Shown here: positions 19,049 to 29,279 of the stretch, in pieces
Layout of the letters: every line of letters begins with the position of its first letter
Numbering within the stretch: the first letter of the stretch is position 1
DNA from: Pseudogymnoascus destructans
Lineage: Eukaryota > Ascomycota > Leotiomycetes > Thelebolales > Thelebolaceae
Assembly (NCBI RefSeq): GCF_001641265.1
Contig: NW_020167536.1
Coordinates: 682,001 to 746,000 of the forward strand
Reading direction: 5' to 3'
Length of the DNA stretch: 64,000 nucleotides
Made by a program: the position numbers and the translations under genes
Notes under the pieces: generated by a model
What the model was told of the DNA's origin: nothing
What the model saw: the letters and a program-made list of their open reading frames with translations, nothing else
Database searches by the model: none

Positions 19049-21088
19049 GGATGCCGTAACAACACCTGTCAAGAGCTGCACTGATACAGCTACGGAGTCA
19101 ATATCGAGGTCTGAACCCCTCATATCGGCTGAGGCAATGCCGCAAGCCGATAATATTGCCTCCCCGGCAGACGGCCCCTCGACCCCAAGTCGCCCAGGAA
19201 TAAGCAGTACGCCTTCGACCGATTCAAGCAATACCAGCCAATCATCAACCTTCTCAAGCCACTTCAATGACAGCTCTAGTGGTATGGGGACACCTCTCTG
19301 CGGAGTCCAAGGGACAGAATCCCATACAATGCGAAGCTAATCCGAAGGGAAAGGATTCCGAAAAATCGATTGTAGAAATACTTCAAAACTTTCAAGGCAA
19401 CAGCGCTGCGGTTAAACGCCCTTCAACTCCGCAGCATGAAGAAGACGCTTTTGAGTTCGGATCCGGTAGTTTGGTGTATAGCAATGGTTATAAATTCAAT
19501 TTTGTGGCCAGCAATAACTCACCGACGCCTAGGAATGTGAGCGGGGAGAAACTCAACGCGGAAGCTGAGCAGAATTCAGAGGGTCTTGGGGTGACAGACG
19601 TGGCAAGCAACGACGGCTATTCTCACTCAGGAACTGAAGATGTGAGAGTGAGAGACACTCGATCATGGGAGAAAGCTAGAAGAGGTGGCTCTTCTTTAAG
19701 TCCTACGAGGTCGCTTTCCGAAGATGTCCATCTGAATTTAGTCAATGGTCCGCCCGTGATACCGCCATTACCACCAGACCTTGAAGTGTTGACTCATCTC
19801 CCAACAGATCCGCAACCCCATGTCCGAAGACTAGCCTATAGAGACAACAGCTAGCTCAATTACTTCACCAGAAGTTGAAGTTATAGGCTCCCTTTCTAAC
19901 AATGTTGCTACAACGCCCAGGGAATCAAATGGGACGCCCAAGATATCAAAGGAAACGCTCAACAAACCAAAGGTAACACGCAAATCAAAGAGATCAACAT
20001 TGGAGGGTGAACGCCGGCAATCAGCGAGGCTTCTCCAGAAAAATCAAGTTCAAACCAACGCTAGTGCAACTACTGATCCGAATGTCGGAGAGTCATATTT
20101 TCCTCTTAATGTCAATAAAAAGGCGTCATCTCAGAATTTGAGAGAAGAAGGGCGTCGTTTAGATGAACATGAAGCTATCGCAGATGAATACCAGGCGTCA
20201 ACGACGGCCGATCAAGCGCCAGACTCTGCGGCTCGAGAACCAACCAGCGATACAGAAGTAGCCGAGGCTGTGCACCCCTCAATCAAGGTCGACCAGAAGC
20301 CAGACGTGGATACTGCTAAGAAGGCCGGCAGCATAAAATTTGAGCAGTACCAGGAGACGAAGTCGCATACCGATATCAAAATTGCTATACTCGACGTCCT
20401 TCTCCAGGAAGAGATGAAGCACATCCTTGACAAGGAAAAGGGCTTCGTGTATATGTACAAATTAGACAGTTCCGAAGGAAACGTTAAGATCGGAAAGTCA
20501 AAGCAGAAACACGGGTTACGTGTTAAGCAGTGGGCAAATAGCTGCAAGTTGCCATTCGAGCGCATATCTGATCCTGACGACAAGAGGTTTCTATATTATG
20601 GGATAGTCGAGAAACTCGTACACACGGAGTTATCGAACAGTAGAAAAACGTATGAGTGCGGAACATGCAAGAAAAATGGTCGTAAGCAAAAAGAAGACGC
20701 GAAAGCTGATCATGCCGAGTGGTTCAAAGTTGCGGAACCAGATGCGCTGGAAGTCGTCGAGAGGTGGCGCGGATGGCTTGTTCGGCACCAGCCGTATGGG
20801 AAGGATGGAGCTCTTCGAGGAATCTGGATATGGAAGCACCGTAAACTGTTAGAGGCTAATACTGATAATTTCAAGGAGTGGCCTATATTGATGTGGTCTG
20901 ATTGGTCTGAATATGCTTGGTATATAGTTGACAACTACCTCGATGAAGAGCTACCTACGATGTTACGATCTTCATTATTCATCAACGCAGTGCTCGTCTT
21001 TGTTACACGACTCTGGTGTGTATCGAACGCTTTTCTGTCATCAATTTTCACAATAGTTATCCTAGCTATCTTTTTTAAATATTCTTAG
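19049..21088 (+). pseudogene. T5orf172 (GIY-YIG-like) domain gene, possibly frameshifted
   Basis: The third part (20000-21088) carries the T5orf172 domain: GFVYMYKLDSSEGNVKIGKS, LRVKQWANSCKLPFE, then HTELSN and a CGTCKKNG pair before HAEWFKV. This is a GIY-YIG-related fold, usual in fungal proteins once called DUF1766. Before it is a long low-complexity Ser/Pro-rich segment read in two other frames (19049-19340 and 19267-19854). The frame changes near 19320 (GTES to NPIQCEA) and between 19832 and 19852 leave no room for normal introns, so they look like indels. After the domain there are two hydrophobic segments (INAVLVFVTRLW, IFTIVILAIFF), an unusual membrane anchor for this family. If the frameshifts are real the gene is dead. 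Confidence 0.65.
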
Positions 21089-21227
21089 TCAATGTTAATT
21101 GTCTCGGTTCCGGAATGATATCTTTCCCAATAGGCTTTGAATTTTGGGCAATGATGCGGCCGATAATTCATTTCCACCTAGCCCAACAACTGCAGTGCAA
21201 TCAAGTTATAACGAAGTGTCTACCTCA

Positions 21228-21863
21228 TTATTTACTCATCCAAGTAACCGCCAACTTGGACTCACGATCCTTTCCAACGATATGCCCATACAACTCGGGC
21301 CTCCTTGCTTTCCTATACCGGAACCTCCCAGCCATCTCCATCTTCTCCCGCGAGCATACCGCCACTGCCATCGCTTCGCCGAGTTTGCGACACTCAGCAA
21401 CCACATCCCCAAACGGATCCAGCACCATCGAGCACCCGTTCTTCAGCTGGTCGTCATCCATTCCAATGGGGTTGCTGAACACTGCACTGTCGTATGCCCG
21501 TGCCAGAAGCAACGTCATCAGCCAGGCCCGCCCCTTCAACCCATCGAATTCCGCGCGCAGGCTCGTGGGGTCCCGCTCTCGATTCTGCCACAGCTGGTGG
21601 TCCACGAACCCAGCCCCAGGGCGTGTAGATGGCGTGCACATCGTGACGTGCGGCATGAAGATGATCTCGGCACCGAGAAGAGCGGTAGCGCGCACATTTT
21701 CAGTTACATTGTTGTCGTAGCAGATTAGGATGCTGGTCTTCTATCCCAAGAGGTCGAAGACGACGTACTTGTTGCCTGGCGCTAGGTATTCGGAGATTAA
21801 TGGATGGATTTTGCGGAAGCTTGCAAGGACTCCGTTTCCATCAACGCAGACATACAGTGTATC
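21228..21863 (-). pseudogene. Carbon-nitrogen hydrolase (nitrilase family), N-terminus lost
   Basis: The C-terminal two thirds of a nitrilase-superfamily amidase. LASFRKIHP contains the catalytic Lys region, ILICYDNNVTENVR the catalytic Cys, and the tail follows the family (VFSNPIGMDDDQLKNGCSMV). An in-frame TAG near 21743 replaces what is usually a Trp before KTSILICYD. The gene stops abruptly at 21863, where a hAT end begins. The missing N-terminal third is not found in the window, including beyond the transposon pile at 28194. Confidence 0.75.
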
Positions 21864-23211
21864 CAGTAGTTGAAACAGTTGGTTCTTGGCAGTTTTAAGA
21901 GCCCAAACCAACTGCCAAGAACTGCGTAATCCTAAAACCAACTGTTTCAATATATTGCAGAACTGTACGGTATAACCAACTGTATAACTGCCTAACTGCA
22001 GTTTACTAACACGTAACTATTCCTCCTTTTCCTCTACCCATGCAATACTACTTCCTCCAAGCCAAGATTTGAGACACTCAATAGCCTGTATATTCTCAAT
22101 ACCTAGCTGATTCCTACGGTCTGTAATGGTGATTTTAGCGCCTGAAAATAACCGTTCCGGCTCTGCAGACATTGCAGGAATAGACAATATATATCAAGTG
22201 CCATTATTGAGAGAGCTGGATAGCTGTTACGCTGTGTTGTTTCTAGCCACCAAGATCTTGCATCTGTTACTTCGGGCAATACTGCAGCTTGTAGATACTT
22301 TGTATATTCATCAATATCAAATTGTGACCGTTGTCTCTTCTTCTGCCATTCCTGAAAAGCGTTATGTACTGTAGAAGCTGTCTCGGTAGCTGGTGTAGGG
22401 ACTGTGATTGCTGTAGACTTATACTCTCTATCCCAAAAGAGCTGTACCTTTGCTTTTGCATCGGTAATCCATTCAATTGGCCAGTTATCCTCCATATATT
22501 GCCACTTATTTTGCGGACATAGTACTAAAGCTGCAATATAAACAGGAGATCTGTCTGTCAAGCTGTAGTATTTGTCCAACTTTGCCCATCCAGAATTGCA
22601 ACATGGGCTCATGAATGCGTCCTCTGCATATAAGGTCTTACCCTGCTCAAATTGCTCAAGCAAATAGTCCATTGTTGGTAATACTCTTTCAATTGTAGCA
22701 CCCCGAGACTCTGTAGAGAGTGTGGCATCATAGAAGCACAATAAGAAATTCTCAATCTTTTGTAAGTTCCGCCAGTCTTCTGCAGACAAGATATCAGCAG
22801 TATTCTCCTGATACTGTGCACAGTATACGTCAATTGCAGCCCGTAAAGTTGTTGCAGTCTGTAACATCCTATACCAAGAGTTCCACCGAGTTGCATTATC
22901 CCGTAAGAGGTTACGATCTTGACTTAGCATACGAAAGGTAGCCATTCGCTGTGCACTTCATTGTATGTGGACTACAATATTATGAAGCTTGCCAAGTGGG
23001 CCTTTTGTCCTCCAGTGTTGCATTTCTGTTTCTGTAGGAGTAGCTAACGTATTTGTATTATTATAGTCTGCAAGAGCTTCATCACTTGAGTGGAATAGAA
23101 ATGCTTGAGCTGCCAAGTTGATGATATGGCCGTTGCAGCGAAGGCGGTGATGTTCTGCATTATAGACAATTTGATACTGATTAAATAGAACTATTTATAA
23201 ATTAGTTAAGT
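21864..23211 (-). mobile_element. hAT element remnant 2 (transposase pseudogene)
   Basis: The left end begins CAGTAGTTGAAACAGTTGG, followed by pairs of AACTGCCAAGAACC/GGTTCTTGGCAG words typical of hAT subterminal repeats. The minus strand reads HHRLRCNGHIINLAAQAFLF, a TGA near 22957 (SAQRM after it), then the block WNSWYRMLQ and WRNLQKIENFL. After a one-base shift near 22180 the dimerisation motif IPAMSAEPERLFSG appears, ending near 22018. The 5' part is cut off at 23211 by a pogo insertion. Confidence 0.8.
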
Positions 23212-23213
23212 TA

Positions 23214-24031
23214 ACGTACATGTATAACGAGTCGGCCACCCAAGCGAGTTGGCCACTTTCCACTGACCACCTATATATTATATAAATCAATTCAACTACA
23301 ACGCCTTAAATCAATTAAAACTACTCAGAATCGCCATCTTCAGACGTCTCCAAACTACCTGACAAGTTCGCGAATTATGACGAGTTTGGCTGCAGTTGCC
23401 ACAACGCTGAGTACGTAGCTGAGCTCTGTAGAACTACCTGTATTTTCTCTCCTAGCATCAACTATACCCTTTTCTAGCCGTATCGCATTAGCTTCAGGTG
23501 CTGAAAGCGAACCTCCAAGCTGTAGGCAGCTCTTTTTAGCCCTCCGGCGTTTGCTTAGTAACTCATTTGCTGTACAAAGCTCCTGGTTCTCAGCTTCAAG
23601 AAGAACTAGTCTGTGTGCTAGCATTGAGATACCTTTAGCCTGGGCATCAACTACGTTATATAAATGGGTTGGAGAGCTACCCTGATGCCTAGAAATCCTA
23701 GATTTCAAGGTAGTAGAGCTTTGAACAGCCTCAATTGCTGTAGTTGGCGTTTTTAGACCCCAGGAGGTAGCGGTTCCTGGCCGAGAGTTTGACGGTGTAG
23801 GCGTTCTAGGCTTAAAATCCAGCCGAGAAATTACTGTTTCAGGGTCGTATGGAACAAGGCCAGTTGCTTGGAAGCCAGCTCGTACATTCTCTTCTCCCAT
23901 TGAAGCAAAAAAGGCCTGCTGGAAGGCAGGAAAGAAGTCGTCTTTAGTAATGTGAGTTATATGCCTCCGCATCATCTGCTCAATTGCCTTGCTATACGAA
24001 GCTTTTAAAGGGCTAAAACAGCCTACATCTA
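23214..24031 (-). mobile_element. pogo element remnant 2 (3' half)
   Basis: A TIR starts at 23214 after TA with ACGTACATGTATAACGAGTC, the same first 13 bases as the intact pogo element at 9013 but with a different continuation. The minus-strand frame 24030-23355 encodes the C-terminal half of a related transposase (LDVGCFSPLKASY, HITHITKDDFFPAFQ, a KRRRAKK stretch). It ends in a disrupted tail with no readable zinc knuckle. The N-terminal half is absent. Confidence 0.8.
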
Positions 24032-25855
24032 GGCCTATAGCATTTGCAGTACAGCCATTTTCGCTCGGATGGATCCGCCAGGTTGGTGGGAATTGGCCGT
24101 TGGTATTGGTCAGGTACAGTGATATTTGTCGCTGTACTCTTGCCTTTGGTAGTCGCTTTCTGGGTGGCCTCCTCGGCCTCAATGACTTGGGAGCGTAATT
24201 CCTCTGTAGTTATGTGGAATTGGCCCTTTAAAATTGCGCGTTTTCCTTTGCTCTGTGCTCTCCGTGTTTGTATTATTGATCATAGGTTATCTGCCTGCGT
24301 TGGTGTAAGAAGTTGCATGTATTAAGTCGCTCAGTCTCATCAGCCAACCGACGGATATATCGAGTAGTGGGTGTGTTTAGGACTGTACGCGTCTCTAAGT
24401 CCGCAACCAGGACAGTGTTCGCTTTGTGCAATGTAGAACAGTCGGGTGGACTACTGTTCTGAAAGACAGTGTCAAAAATATCGTACTCAGTTGGTGTTTT
24501 TGGTCGATCATCTGTCACATGCGTCACCATCCGGATCACCCGTTGAGGTTGGAAAGGTTGTAGACCAGCACCCCTCCACGCAGATGTAATATTATGAGTA
24601 GATAGCGCAATTGCTGTCGCTTTGATGTATGCAGATAACCATTCTGCTTTTTGTATGCGTGTAGGTTGCACTTCATTCAAATGTGAGAGCGCACTTGTGA
24701 GATGTTTTTTCAATGGTCCGAAGACTGCAACATCGAGTGGTTGCAACACATGCGAAGTGTGCGGTGGGAGGACAAGGATAGATATTCGATTTTGCATACA
24801 ATGGGATATAAAGCCTCCACTTATATGACTGTCGTGGCCATCGCATATGAGTAACCGTTGTTGTTGTGCTCCATTAGATGTCACTTTCGCATGCATTGCT
24901 GGTTCAAACACGCGTTTTAACCACTCGATGTCATGTAAGTTGCTTGTCCAACCCTTTGTATTAGCAGAGAAGTGCCATTTATCGATAACCTCAGGAGGGA
25001 TCCAGTTTTGTAAGACATTCTGACCCTTGAATATAATAAGAGGGTTAATGGTCGTTCCATCCATACAGATGCATTCAACAGCAGACACCCATTCCTGCCG
25101 GCCTTGGTGTGCCTGGTGACGTGTACGGAGTGTAGAATCAACGATGATCCGAGTACACTCCATAGTGCCAATCGAAAATCCAGTTTCATCCATGTTATAC
25201 ACGTTGTGTTCTTGTATTCCTAGACGTGCCACAAGGTCCTTGTACGCGTCAAACCACCCCGTTAACATATCTTTTGTAACTCCACTCATTCTTTGTGCTT
25301 CGACCCATCAGCCTAGTTGGATTTGTAAATGCGGATGTCGTTTTATAAACTGTGGGACCCAGTCTTGTCCAAGGGGAAAGTTCAGAATCTCTTCGTGATG
25401 CGTGTGTTGGGCATGTTGACTGTTAGGGTGCGACAGTTCGAAAACACGGCATCGGTTGACACGGATTTCGTCAGCAATATCCCGCAATATATGGTGACTC
25501 GGAGCATATCCACTAATTGTTAGCACCTTAATCCACTTTAAAAGTGTCTGCTCTTGCGCTGGCGATAGCAGTTGTTGTTGTTGTCGAGCTTCTCTCCGTG
25601 ACAGTTTCCCATTAACGCGTTGAAGGACTGTGTCTGGCCGAAGGTGTAAAGCCTTTGCAGCACTGTACGAAGATTTGTATAATCCGAATTTAACTCCAGC
25701 AACAGCTTGTGCCAATAAAACTTCTAGTTCTTCGGCTTTCTGACTACGCTTTCGCACCATGTTGGGGGTTTACATTGGTTTGGTGATACTATTGATGCTC
25801 AATATTCCCCACTATCCCGTTTACGCCATTCTCCCAGTTATGCCACGACTTACGT
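24032..25855 (-). mobile_element. pogo/Fot element remnant 3
   Basis: The 5' end is a TIR-like ACGTAAGTCGTGGCATAAC (read on the minus strand from 25855), followed outside by TA. The other end was lost where it meets pogo remnant 2 near 24031. It holds one transposase pseudogene and, beyond it, about 240 bp of C-terminal coding debris. Confidence 0.7.
24273..25760 (-). pseudogene. Fot-type DDE transposase with one in-frame stop
   Basis: The frame runs from MVRKRSQKAEEL at 25760 through a helix-turn-helix half, breaks at a single TGA (25308-25310) between QIQLG and WVEAQRMSGV, and continues in the same frame to 24273. The catalytic domain is clear: YNMDETGFSIG, LLICDGHDSH and LQPLDVAVFGPLKKHL. 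The stop is most simply a CGA to TGA change, because the family has a charged residue there. Otherwise it is about 495 codons long, near full length. Confidence 0.85.
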
Positions 25856-25857
25856 TA

Positions 25858-28193
25858 GTACAATGAAAACATGATTGATAGCTATATAGACTATGGAAAT
25901 ACAGTAACTATGCATCCTCATCTTCCTCTTAATCCTCACCTGCTGATACCACGCCCCAATTCCTAAGACATATAAGATATCGTAGTGTAGATGGTGCTAA
26001 TCTGTTCCGTTTCTTTGTAATAATATCGCCACCAACACTAAACACTCGCTCAGATTCTGCTGATGTAGCAGGAATTGCTAAATGATCTTTGGCAATTGCG
26101 GCAAGTATTGGATATTGGTATTGCTTACTTGCCCAAAACTTGAGTATATCAATTTTAGGCCCAAGAGTTGGCTTGTTCATCCAGCGCTTCCATTCTGTAT
26201 CTAAATCTGGCTGCCATTGTGAGAAATATAGCTCATCCTCAGAATCAGACTCTGTCTTCTTAGAATTCTCATCTTCTAATTCCTCATCTTGGATACTTTC
26301 CATAACCTTTGCTGTTTGGATGTCTAATGCCTTGCCTGAATATTTATAATAACGTCTTGCCATTGTGCTTTTGCCCGCCTTTTTCGTGTGTCTTGAATGC
26401 TTGTTGGCCAAATAATATCAAATACATTAAAGTTATAACGTGGGTCGCATATTGTAGCTATAGTTGAATGACTCCGCTGTTGATTTGTTGCAAGTGTATA
26501 ATACTCATTAAGCTTTTTTAATGCTGCTAAACAAGCGTCGTATATTGTGCTATTCTCTGTATATCCAACTTTAAAGACTTCAAGCTTTTGCGTCATTCTC
26601 ATATACTGTATAACAGCATAATCTAAAGTAGGATAAGAAGAGCCTTGTAGCTTCTCTGTTGGGCGTATAAAGATATAGAAAAAATCTAATAACGCCTTCA
26701 TAGTTTACCAATCTTTTGCTGTTAAAGCTATATCTTTCATACTTAAATCAAGCTGTTTAGATGCACAGAGAGCTGTTATTGGACCTTGTAATCTTAACGC
26801 TAAATGAAGCATATAATATGTTGAGCTCCATCGTACTGGCATATCGAGGCTAAGCTGCTTAAACTCAATATTTGCAGCTTCACATTGCTTTTTAAGGCAT
26901 CCTTCCACTGTCATCAGTTGCGAAACACATATATATGACGCCAAAGTTTGCTAAGAACAGCTACTGACTCATTTTCTGGTAGTGATGGAACTCGGGCAGC
27001 TCCATACTCAAGGCGGTATGCGTTTGGCTCATCTGCTGGTAATGTAGTTTCGTTCTTGCATGCTAAGTTCTCATATTCTGAGAGCATGGTAGTGTTTGCA
27101 GAAGCGTTATCACAAGTGATAGTAAAAACTGCAGGAGTAATACCATAGTCGTCTGTAACAGCTATTAACTGCCCTGCAAGATATTCACCAGAATGGATTG
27201 GCTCTTGTAGCTCAATAACATCTAAGACTGTACATCGTAACTGCCACTTATCAGAGATCCAATGTGCTGTTACTGCAGCGTATTCAGAATAGTTGCATGC
27301 AGACCAAGTATCATTTGTTAAAGATATCTGTCCACCTTGTGCAGTATGCTGCTGTAATTCAAGTTGTAACCTTGCTTTATGAATGCAAAATATCCGTTGC
27401 AAGTCTCTTGCAATTGTCGTCCGTCCAATTACAAGTGTTGTTAGATTTAAATGGCTAACAAGCTGCCGGAAGGATAGACTCTCAGATGTACGCAATGGTA
27501 GGTTATTAGCACAATAAATAAGAGTAGAAGCTCTCTAAATTTTGACGAATTTGGTGCATGGCTAGGTACTTTGCGAGGCTGGAAGAATGTAGCTGTAGTT
27601 GAAGAAGGAGGCTGTGTATCTCCATCTTAAACATGCTTTTTCTTATATTGTGCATGTATTGCTGGATGTTGTGTCTTTAAATGCTTCCAAAGATTACTCA
27701 TTGTCTGCATCTTTGTAGGTTGTTATGGTGTATATGTGCAATGTGGCTGCAAGCACTTAAATGATATTGTTAAAGGCGCATTATCAAGAATAGTACAAGA
27801 GTATAGACCCTTTGCAAAGAGGGTACGAGAGTATAGACCCTTTGCAAAGAGGATTGAGTCAGAATCTGGTAACAGTTGGTCTTGAGGCCGTACAGGCATG
27901 CGTACAAGTGGTAGGGGCAAGAGTGGATCTTGAGAGGCATTCTCATATTCGCCCGGGTCGTCTAGGGGCGGCGGTGATAGCGAAGACTCGCTCATCTTGA
28001 CGATGGTAAGTATCACAGTAATATTCAAGTCATTGAAAGCTTCACTTTGCCTATGCTATAATTCTGTCTACGTCCTTACCCCGGCTGTCTTGGCAACTAC
28101 TCGAGTACTACTCGAGTACTACTCGAGTAGTTCAGATTTCTTCGAGTCGAGTACTACTCGAGTAATTCCTCGAGTAGTACTTGTGCAACACTG
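25858..28193 (-). mobile_element. hAT element remnant 3 with palindromic terminus
   Basis: The right boundary is CAGTGTTGCACAAGTACTAC (read on the minus strand from 28193), followed inward by repeated CGAGTAGTACTCGAGTAGT palindromes to about 28100. This is the same terminal word as the hAT fragment ending at 48184. The left terminus is missing, cut by pogo remnant 3. No target duplication can be matched. Confidence 0.75.
25929..28010 (-). pseudogene. hAT transposase pseudogene with BED zinc finger
   Basis: From about 28000 the frame reads MSESSLSPPPLDDPGEYEN, then a BED-like finger (FKCLQPHC ... SNLWKHLKTQHPAIH) interrupted by TAA codons. The catalytic part lies in pieces at 27495-26914 (SLTNDTWSACNYSEY, TITCDNASANTTML), 26944-26705 (DMPVRWSSTYYML) and 26701-26324. 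The dimerisation end is at 26411-25929 (DHLAIPATSAESERVFSVGG, then LRNWGVVSAGED). Several shifts and stops make it non-functional. Confidence 0.85.
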
Positions 28194-29279
28194 CGGGAAG
28201 GGCTAATATAACTTATAGAGATAAACCGGTGAATTGCACCCGAGGAATGTCAAGATTGACATGTTCGTATAGTTCAATTGGGGGTGCTCATATAGATCTA
28301 TAATGTCAAGAATAAAGATTTCTCATTTGCAAAACTATAAATAAAGAAAAAATAAAATAAAATGTAATAAAAAATCACGTCCTACGGCATATACCAACCC
28401 CCCACACCGCATAACTGCCGTTCTAAATATTAAAAACAATAGAAACTGACAATGATACCTTAGTTACGAGGTTCTGTGCTGTAAAATGGTCGGCCGCATC
28501 ACATCACGACATCTCGCCCAGGTACGGAGCAATCGCGGAATGCGGCAAGCGACCGACGACAACCCCCATCACAGACCCACCCAGAATGAACATCATCGTA
28601 CTTGCCGCAACTGTGCAGCAACATGCAACTCGAACCCTCCTTCTCCACTGCACTCATATTATAGTATTATACTGTAGTAAGCACCTTCCCACAATAACAA
28701 AAGTTGTATTTTGCTCGTTACTAGACACATACATACAAGTACTGATTGCCGCTGTATTATTGTGGCGCTGGCCCCCCTTCATCCACGCAATGGAGCACTT
28801 ATTATCTGGTAACCGCGGCGTTCGGGTTCGTTCCCATCCATCTCGGTGGCTTGTCGATGTGTTCTAGACGGGATAGGGGGGAGATAAGTAGCGATGGCGT
28901 GAGATGGTAAATGGCTATCGTCATGATAGTCCTGCACTTTACAACTGAGAGCTGGGCGACTACCAGGCATGTCACCGCCCTCGTTGAGCCACTGGGATAG
29001 CGGGCCACGACGAAAACGTGGGGTGAAGGTGGGACATGTGCATTCCATGTAACTACCCCACATCTATGCACGGCTTCTTAAAGCTGTGTGTTTCCCGTTG
29101 TTTTAATTTTATTTTATTTGAAGCTCCAAGTTATTGCTCGGAGCCCAGAGTACATGTTGATGCCATTCTTTGCATCAATTCAACCCCCGAGTTCTTATAC
29201 CATCGAGACTTCAAACCATACTGGGCTAAGTAGTAAGTAGAGTTCCTGTGAGCCAGAACCACAGGCGTGGATCATATCG
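28194..29279. other. Intergenic, nothing recognised
   Basis: About 1.1 kb with short frames in all directions. An A/T-rich half precedes a mixed half upstream of the MFS remnant. It may contain that gene's old promoter. Confidence 0.4.

Noticed and set aside
28779..29071. Minus-strand ORFs near 28.8-29.1 kb
   Set aside because: Two overlapping frames with no motif and random-looking composition.
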